A stretch of DNA of 64,000 nucleotides from Ottelia alismoides (GCA_037367405.1 JAZKJV010005536.1:1-64000); one strand, 5' to 3'. Numbered from the stretch's first letter, positions 45,976 to 58,938 are shown. Made by a program: numbers and translations. The notes: generated by a model from the sequence alone, not told the origin.

Positions 45976-46059
45976 TGGAAGAAAAAAAATGAGGAGACTG
46001 ACGAATAAGAAAATCGAGGGGTCTAAAAAGAGCCTCACAAGTTGAGGACTCAGTTGCTG
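45976..46059 (-). mobile_element. G4 internal end at G2 insertion
   Basis: A short piece of G4 between its third hairpin and the end of the G2 LTR. The 5 bases TGCTG (46055-46059) should be one copy of the G2 target duplication; the other copy is outside the window. Confidence 0.5.
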
Positions 46060-49000
46060 TGACGATCTCTCAATAACTGTGTTCAATCAAAAATTAACCC
46101 ACACAAGAAATAAAGCAATAAAGTAAGGGAGTCAACAAATACCCTATAATAGAATGTATAGCGAATGAGTACAGTAGAGGTCGAACTTAGGGAACAATGA
46201 AGAATAAACAATCCAAAATGGCAAGAAGAACAAGGATTTTAGGCCCTTTTGGTATTTTTGGAAGTGGAATTTTAATTTTTTTATTATAAAAAATTTTAAT
46301 TTATAATTTTATAATTTTTATTTCATTATTATATTTTCTGATTTTTAATTTTTATAATAACTGATAATGAAAATAATAAATAAGAATATATACCTTTTAT
46401 ATTTATAGATATAAATACTCAAAATTCACAATATAAATTATTTTTGATTTTTTTATGTTTTTATGTATTTTTTGTATTTTTATTTTAATTTTTAATATTT
46501 TTTTTTGTATTTTTAGTTGAATAAATAAGGTAAAACAGTGAATTAAATAAAGAGCCTGGATTGTTTTGGACACTAAAATTAGCTAAATATCTCAAAATTT
46601 TCATAACTATTTTTAGTATGTATTAAATATAATAAACAAAATTCAGAATTAGAAACAAATATTTTAATTTTTCAATATTTTTTATTAATTTTATAAGGAT
46701 TATGAAGCTTTTTAATTATTATTGTTTTTCTTTTTCTATTATTAGTGGTTTTTGGTCTGTAGCCTTATAATACAATAATAAACACAATATTTTTTTTGTA
46801 TTTTTTCAATAGAATTTTATATATTTTTATATACAGACAGGGACAAATAGCTTTGTTTTTTTTAATACATAAAAGATAACCTTAAACTGCCTAACAAAAT
46901 ATATGTGAAATATATTTATGTATGTATATATATGTGCTAGGTATTTATAGTATTTTTCTACGAATTTTTAGTGGACTAGAGATATTTTTATCAAAATAAA
47001 ATCTACAAAAAGAAAATACACTTTAGAAGGGTATTTATGCAAATATTTAAAGTTTTTGGACCGTAGCCGAACACTAAGAGAATGTTAGGACCAAAATGTA
47101 ATTTTCCCAAAAATATCCAATAAACAATACTTAAAGTGGGTATTTCTATAATTAATAACAAGGTAGGGGGTCCGATGCAATTTATTCCAGAAAATATTAC
47201 ACTATAAATTTGAAAACCAGGACTAAATCAAAGTACAAAAAGCATATGGGCTTAGGTGCAAAAAGCCTAGTCCCCTAATGCGCACATGCACGTGAGGTGA
47301 TGTAGATTGGACTTGAATGAAAATAAGAAAGTGCGGGCCCTATTGGCAAATATTAAAAAAATATTTATGCTAGAGACAAATGTTTATGGAATGAAAATAA
47401 AATATAAAAAGTTGGAGGGGTTTGTGCGCAAAATACCCTCCACGTGCATGATCGATGGCTCTGGATATTCACTTATACTTGTGTCAAGATGTGGACGACC
47501 GGTGATGCTTCGATGATGGACACCTAAGATTAGATCCCAGATGGGGATCCGACAGTGCAGGCTTTGTGCCTCCGACGATTATTGCTCCACCTGGGTGCGA
47601 GCGCACCAAAGGATGACGTAGAGGACATGAGGAAGAACATCTCAAGAAATCATTTTGATTGAGCTTTGATCAACCCTTCCTCACTTGTTCGGCCCCGTAG
47701 GAGTCTCAGTGCAGGTGCAAAACGAAGATGTGGCTCCCCCACATCGAGTGGTGGTCTCAGAAGAGAACCTGGAGCTCCGATGAGGTCGGTCGAGGTTGAG
47801 GAAGTGAGGAGGCTCCAGGAGCCTCTTCCTTGGTCAAAATCAACCTCCAAAGGATCTTTTTGCACTCCAAAACATGCAAGAAGAAATGGCACATAAAGGA
47901 GAAGGTTCTGGGGTTCTTTCCAGGTTGGATGAGCGGAGGTGACGGTGGGTGGAGCTCTCCGGTGACACGATAAAGAAGGAGAGCTAGCGGCCTGATATGG
48001 GCAAGAACAGGATGAACAGAGGTACGTGAGGTGAAGAACATGTGAAGGGGAAGGAGATGGAGGCAATAGCGGAGGCGGAGATTGGTCGGAGTGATAGGAA
48101 ATCGGAGGCTTAGTCGGAGCTCTATCGACTTAAATTTTTGGATTCTATACCAACTCAAATGAAATCACATGAAACAAAGTACTATCCTACTCTATTATTA
48201 AACTAAGGAATGAAAAGACAAGGAAAAAGAGGGCTTACCTGACCTACACCGACACATAGCGAAGCTCATGGTGAAGGAGGTAGCGACGCCTCGGATCGAC
48301 CTTCTTTCTACGCCAAATGCCTCGCTAAGTCTTCTTAGGAATTCTCGTTGTCACCAGGAGTCACTAGTTCACGAGGATTAGGGTTTGGATGGTGGATGAG
48401 GGATCAAAATTTAATAGAAATTGAAAAAGGGTATATGTACCGCTATTAGTTCATTGGGAAATGGCGCTTGATTTAGCAACGTATAGACCAAGAAATCATT
48501 GTGGCGTGAAAGTTAGAGGGTCAAGGACCAAAAGTCAAGAAGGGATCCATCTGAGTGGGTGCATGGATTGGGCGCAAAAATATGAGGAAGGTGAGGTTAA
48601 AAAGAATCTAAAGCGAGCTAGATCCTCGGTCAGAGAGTTGATCAAGGTCAACAGACGACGAGCCCTGATTGGGCCATGTCCTCCGCAAGATGACGAAAAT
48701 GAAAATACAAAGTAGATATAAATTTAAATAAAATATTAAGCGATTTATTTAAATTTTGAGTAAAATTTTATTTATTATTTTATGCATTACTTAATGCTTT
48801 TTATTTATTTATATGACTTAATTTATTCCAAGTTACTTTTTAAAGGTTCATTTATAGGTATATATGACTATTATTGGTTTATTTTATTTTTATTTTGTAT
48901 TTTATATTCTATTATTTTATATACATAATTCATATAATTATAACTATGTTAAATATACTTAAATATATTTTTATTGGATTTTTCTGAGTTTATTTTTACA

Positions 49001-49834
49001 CCAAATTAAATATAGGAATTAATTATATAGGTATGTGTATACTATATCCATCTATGTATTTTTGTGCACTATTTTTTTTAATATATTAATATTGGTTGTA
49101 TTCTATTCAACATATATACATATATTACAAATAATATTTACAGAATTATAAAAATATAAAAAAAATTATAAAGAATAAATAAAATGAATATTTTACTTAA
49201 GTGTATTGTACAATTAGAGTCCAAAAACTAACTTTTGCATCCTAAATCAAAAATAAATGAAACCACCTTCATTAAATAGTTTATTAAAATTTATATAAAT
49301 TAAAGGTGATTTTGTGGCATTTTGAATTCATATAGAGAAGATATGCATCTGGGAAGTTCGGGTTTTGGATTTTTATTCAAAGTGTAGAATGCATAATATG
49401 TATTATCTTAAGGTGAAAACTATTTTGTATTTTTCTATGTATTTTTATCTACAACTTTGATGTACAAAGTTTCTTTATTTGAGGTGCAAATAATAAAGAA
49501 TAAAATATGCCTAAAAATGCATTATTACATAATAAATAATTAGGGTTACTTTTATTTATTGGAGCATGTCTCCCCTTACATTATTCCTTATCGATACAGT
49601 CACCATGATGACTAGGACTCATGGTTTAGGGTCTTAAAATACCTTTGGCATTTTATTTCCTCTTATTTCTTTTTCTTTATTCTTTTATTTTGGCTTTAAA
49701 TAAAGTATTTTATACATTATTTACACAATAAATAATGAATGTTAATTTATGCAATATAACAATATTTACATGCATTTAGATAGGATTTGAAGGCCAAAAT
49801 GAAAGAATAAAGGTGATGAAATGGAGATTCATCA
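46060..49834 (-). repeat. G2 3' LTR
   Basis: On the minus strand the LTR starts with TGATGAATCTCC at 49834, next to the polypurine tract. It ends with GATCGTCA at 46060, by analogy with ATCCGTCA of G3 and CGATCA of G1; length 3775 bp. It has an AT-rich U3 (48720-49834), a GC-richer middle (about 47300-48720) and an extremely AT-rich U5. ORFs at 47650-48158 and 48461-48715 have no recognisable domain. The left end is inferred by analogy, as the 5' LTR is outside the window. Confidence 0.75.
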
Positions 49835-49847
49835 CCCCCCTATACTT
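49835..49847 (-). other. G2 polypurine tract
   Basis: Minus strand AAGTATAGGGGGG immediately before TGATGAAT of the LTR. Confidence 0.9.
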
Positions 49848-51766
49848 GCTTTTGGTAGTCCCTAGCAAACACTTATGCCTATAAGTGCAGAAAATGAAAT
49901 AAAGAAAAGAAAAAGAAAGAAATTGGATTGATTTTAACTCTTAAACTTGTCTTCACAAAATCAAAGTTTGGAGCTCAGTCAGACCTTTGGACATTTAGGT
50001 TTGGTCAGAACCTTAATTTGGAATCGCAATTAAAACACAAAAGCCTCTAAGAACCACAAAACTCCGCTCAAGTCTCCTCAATAGCCAGGTCAGAATAAGT
50101 CAACTCATACACAAACCCTTATGACTATGAATCTATCTTGGACAGTCTGTGTGATAAGTAGCTCCCCTCATCTAAACTGGTTAAATTTGATCTTCTCCAA
50201 CGTGGTGACAATAGTAATCCAAAAACTCTTTCCTCGAGAAGCGGGGCATTGTCTTCTAAGTTCAGGTACAACCAACTCAAGAAGAGGGGGTGGAGAGATG
50301 AATTGATGGTAGCCAATGTTGAAACCTATACTAGGATGCTTGATAAAGTTTAGCCATGTCATCTGGTTGCAGGCTCACATACATATGAATTTGAATCTCG
50401 ATCTTTCTTATTGACTATATATCTATGTACATACTCCAACAGCAATTGATTTTTCTTGAGATTTTGCCCATCTTTTCTTTTTGGAGTTTTTTATTTTTCA
50501 TTTTTTATACTATATACAACAACATTTACATAAGGACCTTTTCTTCTTGAGCCAGTAGTCTATCCCTCGTTTGAAGTTTTATTTCAACCCACAACTTATG
50601 CCATTAGACCTCATGGCTATTGGACTGGGTTGGAATACAATGGCCACAAATGTGTGACTTTTGATGTTTCAATTGGCTTGTGTCTCATGACAGCAAATCC
50701 AACCCTCTACCACTTCAACTGAGGTGAGCAAAGTGTAGGCATAGTTGTGCATGCTAGGCCACTATAAACAAGAGTTGTGCATGTATTCCAAAATATTCTA
50801 CTTAGGTAGTCAAGATGACACTGAACTAAGTCTCTTGGTTTCAAGGAATTAAGCCCAATGGACCTGAAGTGTCTCAATTCCAGTTCATATAAGGTTCCTA
50901 TGATTAAGTAGATTAAGGTCCAACCAAGCTCCAATCTTTGGATTTCATTTAGAATAGTTTAATAACCAATCTCAATTCGAAAAATGTAAATGCTATATGC
51001 AATGTAAGGAAAATATATTTGGGATGCAATTTTCTAATTTTGAACTTTTTATGGGTTTTTGAAAAGTTTTGCAAATTTTTATTCAATTTTCGAAAAGATT
51101 TTTGCAAATGTTTTGGAATATTTAATTTTGCAAAATTTTAAGGACTTTTCAAAATAAAAAGTTTTGGCAAAGAGATATGTGCAGATATTTACATGGGAGT
51201 GCTTCTTGGTATTTACAAGAATTAGGCTTTAGGAATTTACACGTTTGTATATACAAGTATGTAAACGATTTTTATTATGTACCAGATTCTCAAAATAATT
51301 TGTTAAGATTTTTACAAATATTTTGAAAACTTTCTTCTACAAAATAATTTGACACATAATTTTTTCAAACATTTTACATAATTTGAAAATTTTTTTGCAA
51401 AGATTCTTCAAATAGTATGTATAGATTTTTCAAATTATTTTTGCAGCCATTTTCCAAATCATTTGCAAATAGATTTTAAATACATTTTATTTCAAACAAA
51501 GACAATAAATTTTTACAAACAAAAATATTTTTACAAAGGTTGAAAATATTTTACAAAACATTTTCCAAACAAATTTCATATGATTTTCAAAAAGATTTCA
51601 AACTATTTTTTCAAGCATTTTGCAAAAAGTAATTTTAACATGATTTATTAATCAGTTTATACAAAGAATTTTATTTTGTTTTTATTTTTTAGTAATTAAC
51701 CATATTATTTTAAAATATGAAAGTACGAGCTATGGCTAAAGTGTATACAACGTATACACGACCCCA
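49848..51766 (-). other. G2 conserved 3' noncoding region
   Basis: This is the counterpart of G1 15311-16698. Conserved blocks, read on the minus strand: GGAACCTTATATGAACTGGA (about 50905), CCTAAGTAGAATATT (about 50800), GAGGGATAGACTACTGGCTC (about 50565) and the block 50200-50360 with CTTGAACTTAGAAG-like and CTCGAGGAAAGAGT sequence. A 64-codon frame (50168-50362) aligns with the 65-codon frame of G1. From 51000 to 51720 the DNA is AT-rich with many repeats of TTTGCAAA and AAAATATTTT type. Confidence 0.6.
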
Positions 51767-52127
51767 CTATACTTAGCTTAAGTTATGTCCTCATAGATCA
51801 GAGAGAAAAAGAGAAGACATAACTCCTACTAAGTATAGAAAAGTCTAAACTGTAATGACTAAAGAATGAAGGGATGAGAACTCGACCGTATCCCCTATAC
51901 TTAGCATGAAATAATCCTTAGTATAACAGGCTATATACAAGGCGAGTAGGGCCAAGGGCATGAATATACGAGATCATTGGCTTGACCTATCACCCCTATA
52001 CTTAGGGTAAAATATCCCTAAGTATAGACAGATTATCAAAAGTTGAGGGGACAGGGGAGGGATCTAAGAATGAACAACTCAGGGTGATCACCCCTCCTAT
52101 ACTTAGGAGAAAGTATGCCCTAAATAT
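51767..52127 (-). other. Four-hairpin array of G2
   Basis: Read on the minus strand: short hairpins at 52127-52097, 52027-51996 (perfect 12-bp stem CTATACTTAGGG/CCCTAAGTATAG) and 51924-51895, then the long one at 51838-51767 with stems CTTAG/CTAAG and GTTATGTC/GACATAAC. Spacings from 3' arm to 3' arm are 100, 103 and 86 bp, close to those in G1 and G3. A palindrome GTGTATAC...GTATACAC follows. Confidence 0.85.
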
Positions 52128-52239
52128 ATTAGTGATGAAAGGGGTGAACATATTTTTTTGAAGAAAAAGGAAAGTAAAATAAAAAAATAAATGAAGAAAA
52201 GAAAAATCATTCAAAATGTTTTTGTCTGCTTTGTTCGAT

Positions 52240-53570
52240 CAAGCGGATGCTGTGACTTTTAGCTCATCTTTATATACAAATTGAATAGAATCTACAACAG
52301 ACATGAAGGTGTCATGCTCTAGATATGGTTTCAATAATTGTTCGTTGATCATGAAGGGTTGTGCGTCAATAGAGTGTTCTTATATCATTACACTACCACT
52401 GTCATGCACATTCTTCACTATAAATGGCCCAGTCCATTTGCTCTTCAACTTTCTTGAGAAAAGCTTCAACTTCACATAAAACAACAAGACCTTCTGACCT
52501 GGTTCTAATGTCTTTCGGCGCATGTGCTTGTCCTGCCACTACTTGACTTTTTCCTTGTACATTAGGCTATTGTCATATGCTAGTCACGGATTCAAGTAGT
52601 CTCTTCAGATCCAACTTTTTGTTCCTCCCAAAATTCCTGGAATCGAGAATACAAACATGATTGCCCACAAGGATTTATGGATGAGTTCCATTGGTAGATG
52701 GCATGGCTTGTTATATACATGGTGGTAGGGACATTCCCAAAGGTGGCTTGTACGTTGGTCTGTAAGACCAAAGAACTGAGTCAAGCAACTGAGACCAGTT
52801 CTTGTAATCCGGATGCACAAGCTTTTGAAGAATTGTCTTAATCGCCCTATTTCAGCATTTTGCCAAGCCATTGGACTTGATTGGTAGGGAGAAGCGATGC
52901 GATGTTCAATGTAGAATTCTTGAGCCAGCTTCTTAGCCTCTTTATTGATGAAATGGCAACTACCATCAGGTATAAGAATCTTAGGAATCTTGAACCTTGA
53001 AGTAATATGATCCTTCAGAAAATGACACACGATGCGACTGTTAGCATCTCGGGTTGGGATAGCTTCCACCCAACGTCTGACATAGTCGACAACGAGCAGA
53101 ATGTATCCAAATCCCTGAATGTTTGGAAATGGGCCCATAAAATCAATGCCCCACACATTAAACACGTCTGAAACTTGAATAAATTTCAGGGGCATTGTGT
53201 CTTTCATTCCGATGGTTCTGCCCATTTTCTGGCATTCAATGCAATGCTTTACATAATCTTCTGCATTTTTCAACACGGTTGGCAACCAAAGGCCGCATTG
53301 GAGTACTTTTGCTTTTGTTCTTCTATCTGAATAGTGTCCTCCAAATTCCCGATCATGGCAATGCATGAGGACTCTTGCAATTTTCTCCTGAGGAGTGCAC
53401 CTTATCCAGATACAATATGTCCCCTCACGAAAGAGATATGGATACTCCCACTAGTAGAAATGGATATCAGACAAGAATCTGTCTGCTTTTGTTTTCATCC
53501 AATCATGTGTATTTCTCTTGGATACAAGATAGTTCACAAGATCAGCGTAGGGGAGCGAGGTGACTGAAAA
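52240..53570 (-). pseudogene. Integrase of G2, broken
   Basis: The long open part is 53366-52605. It has MHCHDREFGGHYSDRRTKAK (HH), YVKHCIECQKM (CC), WGIDFMGPFPNIQGFGYILL (first D), ILIPDGSCHFINKEAKKLAQ (second D) and WQNAEIGRL (E). Upstream, LVNYLVSKRNTHDWMK at 53540 joins it to RNase H. After the core the frame changes; the tail near 52590-52250 keeps the KVKxWHD-type and WxGPFIV-type blocks only in broken form (ESKWTGPFIVKNVHDSG-like reading near 52440-52400). The Gag-Pol frame cannot produce an enzyme as it stands. Confidence 0.82.
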
Positions 53571-54027
53571 TATGGCATCATATTGAAAGGTCTCGATGAT
53601 CAACCTCAAATTCTGCTCAGAAGATTCACGCTCAGGTAGTCTTGAAAGATAATATGCCACCATATTTTTTACTCCAGGCTTGTCACGGGTCTCGAGGTCA
53701 AACTCCATGAGCAAAAGGATCCATCTGATAAGGCGCTATCGGATGGCAAAATGGTCAGTGTAGACTATAACTTTGGATCCAATGAGATGGGGTCTTAGCT
53801 TCTCCAGGGTAGAACGTACTACTAACAGCTCTTTCTCGATGATAGTGTAGTTCTTATGAGCTTCATCTAATGTTCTTCTAGCATAGTGAATAGAAAATGA
53901 GACATTGTCTTTATGTTGTCCCAACACAGCACCAAAGGCATAATCTTACGCATCTATCATGATTTCAAATGGTAATGTCTAATACGGTGGCCGCAGGGTG
54001 GGGCCTAAGTGATAAGATATTTTTAAC
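53571..54027 (-). pseudogene. RNase H of G2, broken
   Basis: Minus-strand frames give MLGQHKDNVSFSIHYARRTL (53927), NYTIIEKELLVV, VIVYTDHFAIR and, after a stop, LIRWILLLMEFDLETRDKPG (about 53720) and NMVAYYLSRLPERE. The acidic residues of IIEKE and YTDH are seen. The TDAS start block near 53960 reads IDAYDYAFGAVLGQ with a stop. Confidence 0.78.
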
Positions 54028-55036
54028 TACGAAAACTCTTGGAGCACACTGTCATCAACAATAAAATCCTTATCCTTACCGAGTAATTTAGTCAATGGTT
54101 GGGCAAGCTTGCTAAAATCTTTGTTGAATAATCGGTGGAAACCGACGTGCCCTAAGAATGACAGGACTTGTTTAAGGTTGGTGGGTGGCTCAAGTTTTGA
54201 AATCACCTCTACCTTGGCTAGGACAACTTCCATGCAACATTTTGATACAACGTGTCCCAGCATGATCCCCTTTGTCACCATGAAGTTGCACTTCTCCCAT
54301 GAGATCATGAGGTTCACTTCGCAGCAACTCCTCAGGACTCGGTCTAAATAGTAAAGACATTGATCAAATTAATCTCCATAGACCAAGAAATCATCCACGA
54401 ATACCTCCAGAAAATTATCAACAATCACAATAAATATAATTAGCATACATCACTGTAAAGTAACAGGGGCATTTCACAGCTCGAATGGCATCTGTTGGAA
54501 AGCGTGCATCTCAAATAGACATGTGAACATTATTTTCTCTTTTTCTTTATGTGTGATGGAGACTTGGATGTATATAGAATAGCCATCCAAGAAGCAGAAG
54601 TATTCCTTCGCTTCCAGTCTCTCTAGAATCTGGTTAATGAAGGGCAATAGGAAGTTGTCCTTGTTTGTGGCGAGGTATAGACTTATGTACTCAACATAGA
54701 CTCACCTCGAGCTGATCATTCTAGTTGAAATATCCCCTCCTTTGTCATTGGTAACAATGGTAATCCTGGATTTCTTGGGCATTACATGCATGGAACTCAC
54801 CCACTTACTATCGGAGAAGGGATATATGAATCCCACATCACATCACTTTTGAATTTCTTTCATGACAACCTCATGGAGGTTTAGATTTAGTCTTCTCTAG
54901 AAATCACGTGAGGGTCTATTGTCGTCTTTGGGGTAGATGTGATGTGAGCATAGCGAGGGATTGATCCTATGGAGATCTGATATCTTCCAGAATATTGCCT
55001 TGCATTTCGTTCAATAACCTCCATCAGACGAGATTT
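54028..55036 (-). pseudogene. Reverse transcriptase of G2, broken
   Basis: Blocks in minus-strand order, in shifting frames: SGWVSSMHVMPKKSRITIV (about 54800), LERLEAKEYFCFLDGY (about 54610), MFTCLFEMHAFQQMPFEL (about 54520), VFVDDFLVYGD (about 54390, catalytic VDD), SWEKCNFMVTKGIMLGHVVS (about 54300) and PTNLKQVLSFLGHVGFHRLF (about 54180). An ORF of 96 codons (54317-54027) covers the end. It is more decayed than the RT of G1. Confidence 0.82.
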
Positions 55037-55510
55037 TTAGTCTTCGATTAGAAGAGCATTGATAATGACCATATACATGTTCGATTCTCCAGCAAGGAAG
55101 GTACATTTCATGTTGGAGGGTAGAGGTTTGAGCTCTAGCGGAGTAGGAGCTACTTCAATGGTCAATTCGGCGATCACTGCATGTATTAGCTCATTCATCA
55201 ATTCAGTGTCCATCATTGACAGTTTATCGTACTCATTCAATGATTCACAAAAATTTTCAATTATATCCCCATGATTGCAGAAATCCTCGATAATATGCTC
55301 TTGGTCTTCTAGTCTAAAGGGGCCTACAAAAAATCCATTAGGTGCATGAACAATAATCTCATCATCATCAACAGAAGGGAATTCAACTGCTTTTTCCTCT
55401 CCTTCCTCAGGAAAAAGAAATTCGTGGAACTCAATGTCATACATGAATAGATTTGTATCTTGAATCTTCGCAAGAAACGCACAGTCTTCATTGCAGTTTA
55501 GTGCAGGCAC
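55037..55510 (-). pseudogene. Acidic linker before RT in G2
   Basis: A 157-codon open frame. It is rich in Glu and Asp, with FPSVDDDEIIVHAPNGFFVG and EDFCNHGDIIENFCESLNEY, and ends in PLELKPLPSNMKCTFLAG, as in G1. No known domain. It lies in the place of the G1 linker but has little sequence in common with it except the C-terminus. Confidence 0.7.
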
Positions 55511-55770
55511 ACTTGTTCCAGACGCAGATTCTGCTAGTTTTGGATTAAGAATGGTCTCTATCTACACTTTGTTGTCGCTAGAGCTGAATGTGATCTCTCC
55601 AGTGCCATAGTTCCCTATTGCCTTGGTTATTCAGAGGAGCGGTCGACCAAGGATGATGGGGGTACGGAGCAGAGGTGTGGAGCCGTCCATGTCAAGACAC
55701 AACAAAATCAACAGGGAACTGGATTACCTAAACCATGATGATCACATCCTCCAACATGCCCCTAGGCTGA
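55511..55770 (-). pseudogene. Protease C-terminal half of G2, cut by G3
   Basis: On the minus strand, frames read PRGMLEDVIIMV, VIQFPVDFVV, HGRLH or the better TPIILGRPLL (about 55660-55630) and ITFSSSDNKV. These are the downstream parts of the Athila protease. The active-site half should lie beyond G3, outside the window. The junction at 55770/55771 is the G3 insertion point, with GCTGA (55766-55770) as presumed target duplication. Confidence 0.75.
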
Positions 55771-56790
55771 TGATGAATCTCATATTCATCACTCTAAATC
55801 TCATTAATTAAGCTCAAATCCCTCAAAATCATTAGTATTTCTTCACTTATTCTGCATAATTATCATTCATGCGAGTTTTGATAAGAATTGCATTTTATCA
55901 CTCATTTCTACACAAAATAAGAAGCCAAAAATCCTAGCAAAAATTGACCTTTAAATAGCTTAAATTCCCTGATTTTTAACTAATTCATGCTAACTCTGAA
56001 TGACCCAAAACTACCTCCACTGTGTACATATCACTAACAAGAATAAATAAAAAATACAAAAAAATCATTAACCAAACTAAGCGGACCAAAAACCCAAACC
56101 CTAGTTCTAGGATTACCAGAATAAAACCCTCATATCTTCCCCATCCAGTGTCCATTTTGATCCTACTCACTTTTGAACTAATGTACACTCAATTAACTTA
56201 AAAAAACCAAGTTGGGTTCTAAGCTTTGGGTTTTGGGCCTCTTTTGTACATTTTGTATTTTAGATGATTTTGACCTATTATTTTATGTATATAATTAACC
56301 TATTTTATTTTATTTCTTTTTCATTTGTCTTCTTTGATAAAAGTTTTATTAAAATATGCAAAAATCCAAATCCAAATTGAGCTTGAAATCAAAGAAACTA
56401 ACTAAGTCCGAGTCTTCACTAACTGTCTGTACAAAAGTTGTCTTTTTCGATTTTTATTTTATTTCTTCTTTTTATTAATTAATAAAAATCCAAAAAATTT
56501 AGATTAATGTGTAAATATTTATCTTTTCTTTTATCATATTTTTTCAGATTTTTATCTAGTTTAAAAATGACAAAAAAGTAATTAAACCCAAAAATCAAGG
56601 TATTTTATGTACATGGGATACCCCAAAAATATCACTTTATGCAATTGATCGATTTTTTATTAGACATCTTTATCAAAATTGCAGATCTCATCGAGACGAG
56701 CAACTTTTGTGTAGAAATGTTCTTGATCCAAGGCCGTTTGCTATTTATTTTGGATTTTTCTTTGTATTTATTTTCCGATTTTTGTGGGGC

Positions 56791-56825
56791 TGACACGTGG
56801 CAGCTCCTGGAGCCGCCACGTGTCA
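56791..56825. promoter_or_regulatory. Double G-box palindrome in G3 LTR
   Basis: Two 17-base arms (56791-56807 and 56809-56825) are inverted copies with one mismatch around a single base. Each contains ACACGTGGC, the ABRE/G-box core. It lies about 470 bp upstream of the TATA box. Confidence 0.7.
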
Positions 56826-57290
56826 CCCATTTTTGTATTTATTTTCTCTCATTTATTATAAAAGAAAACAAATAAAATAAAATAAAAAACAGCATGTGCG
56901 AGGCACGCGCCCCCCACGGACGTGCCACGCATGTGCTCATCACAGCCCTTCTTACTTCTGCCATGTGGCGCGTTCACGGTTGTCCGATCTCGGCCAATCG
57001 GACGACCCTTGGTCACCATCTAGCTCCAACCACTTTCCCAATTGAGAGGCACCCTCCGTCGCCATGCGATCTTCGTCGCCGCAAATCTCCTTCCTCCGCG
57101 CGTCCCCCAAATCTCGCCGATCACCCAATCAGACCGCCGCCATCGCCGTCTTCGAGATCTCCCCCTTCTCCAACCTCCTAATCCCAATCGAATCCCATCA
57201 AATCAGATCCCCACTTCCATCTCTGATCATGCGATCTTGCGTACCTCGTCTGATCCTCTCGTTTCATCTTCTGGCCGACCCTTCTTCAAC

Positions 57291-57300
57291 CCTATAAAAA
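57291..57300 (+). promoter_or_regulatory. TATA box of G3 LTR
   Basis: CCTATAAAAA in a GC-rich context, matching in place the CCTATAAATA of G1. Confidence 0.65.
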
Positions 57301-58920
57301 AGCACCGCTGCCCATCGAAACACCCATACGTCTATTGCATTCTTTAGCCACGATGCTCGGTGGTGACAGCCCGAGCTCTGCCTTCTTCCTGGCGAGGTTC
57401 GAGGCCCCCTACCCCCTCATCGCAGCGTCGCTACAGACCTTCTGCTCCGCTCCAGCGATTCCAGCCGTCGAGCCAATATCTCCGTCAACTGCAATGCTTC
57501 AAGGATGATTCCGCCATCAACCTCGACTTCAGCCTCCAAGCGTCGACAGGAGCTGCGACACACTTCGTCATCGAGCTTCGACCTTCGACGCCTCAACATC
57601 TCTGATGTTCTTCAACGACTTCATTCACCGCTCCACCACTTTCATCTCCAATGCCGCCAGACATGCTTTGTCATCAACGACAACCACCTACGCCACTCCA
57701 GGAGCAACGCCGGCCTTCCTCCGCCGCTCCACGACTACTAGCAGTCAGGCTCCAATCCCAAGGCCCCCAAACGTACTCTGCACGTGCGTCGGGAGGAACG
57801 ACGTCACTCCTTCCAGTGGTCACGTGCTGCGTATGTGACCCACTAGGAAAATTGCAAAAGTCCCCTCAGATTCCTCCTATTTATACATCATCCCTCTGGG
57901 ATTTTTGCAATTGAACCCCCAAGGGTTTAGGTATTCACATTTTTACCCCTACTTTGCATTTTATTCTATTTCTAAATTATTATAATATCGCACTATCACC
58001 CCTTTGTTCCCTCATTATTCTGGACATCTACATTGCACTATTTTGTTATCCAAAAATAGTATTTTGTTCCTCTCTTAGTTCTCTACATCTTGACATATTG
58101 TGGATATTTTTGTGATCAATAGTTAATTAATAATTAATTATTATGTGGAAAATAGCATACTTTGCCCACTTTGTGCTCTGATTTTTACAATTGATTAACC
58201 GTTGCTCTAAAATTTTTTGAAAAATCACGGATTGTGGAATTAATTGTGGTTAACATTTTGCCCAAAAAGAATTCATTTTACATGCATAACTTGCCTTGTA
58301 AAAATCATTTGCATATTTAAATGTTCGATTTTTAAAAGGTATTAAATCTCCTATTTTCAAGGTTTAGGATTTTTCAGAAATCTATCACTTAGTGATAGAT
58401 CTTGGATGATTTTATCCCTTGAAAATAATTAGGTTTAATATTTATTATATTTAAATATTGGAATTCTTTTTGTTTGCATTTAAAAATTCATAAAAAAAAT
58501 CATCTTGCATCTAAAAATTCCAAAAAAAATCACAGCGTATTCATTTCATCATAATTATCATTTTGGCCAAGTTTCATATCTTTCGGACATTGTTTGGTCG
58601 ATAATTATATTTAAGTCCCTAAAATAGACCAAAATTGCATTTTGCATCTTTAATTGCATAAAAAATAAAAAGGCCTGCCTCGAAAACCGTACACGAACTT
58701 TGATAGACAAAATTCTAGGTTGTTTCTTTGCCTCCTTGTGTTTGACCTTGGGACTTGCCCAAGTAAAATAAACATAAAACTACGTGATTAATAATTGACT
58801 AAAAATTATTGAGGTTATTTCTTGACCGATTCCGATTGCCCGCCTACAACAAAATGACACATCTTCTTTAGCGAACGACAATTCACGCTTTTTAAATAGT
58901 GCAATCTAGGATCCGTCAGA

Positions 58921-58938
58921 TGGCGCCATTGCTGGGGA
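58921..58938 (+). other. G3 primer binding site (tRNA-Asp type)
   Basis: TGGCGCCATTGCTGGGGA, two changes from the usual Athila site TGGCGCCGTTGCCGGGGA. Confidence 0.9.

Larger units (their letters stand above)
55771..58918 (+). repeat. G3 5' LTR
   Basis: It starts TGATGAATCTCAT and ends GGATCCGTCA, two bases before the primer site; 3148 bp. Layout as in G1: AT-rich start, GC-rich promoter block (about 56790-57850), AT-rich R/U5 with TTGCA...CCCC phrases. TATA box CCTATAAAAA at 57291-57300. Several overlapping ORFs at 56894-57914 (up to 101 codons) lie around the TATA box and have no recognisable domain. Confidence 0.85.

Noticed and set aside
47650..48158. Overlapping 138- and 133-codon minus-strand ORFs in the G2 LTR
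   Set aside because: They overlap in two frames in the GC-richer part of an LTR and show no recognisable domain.
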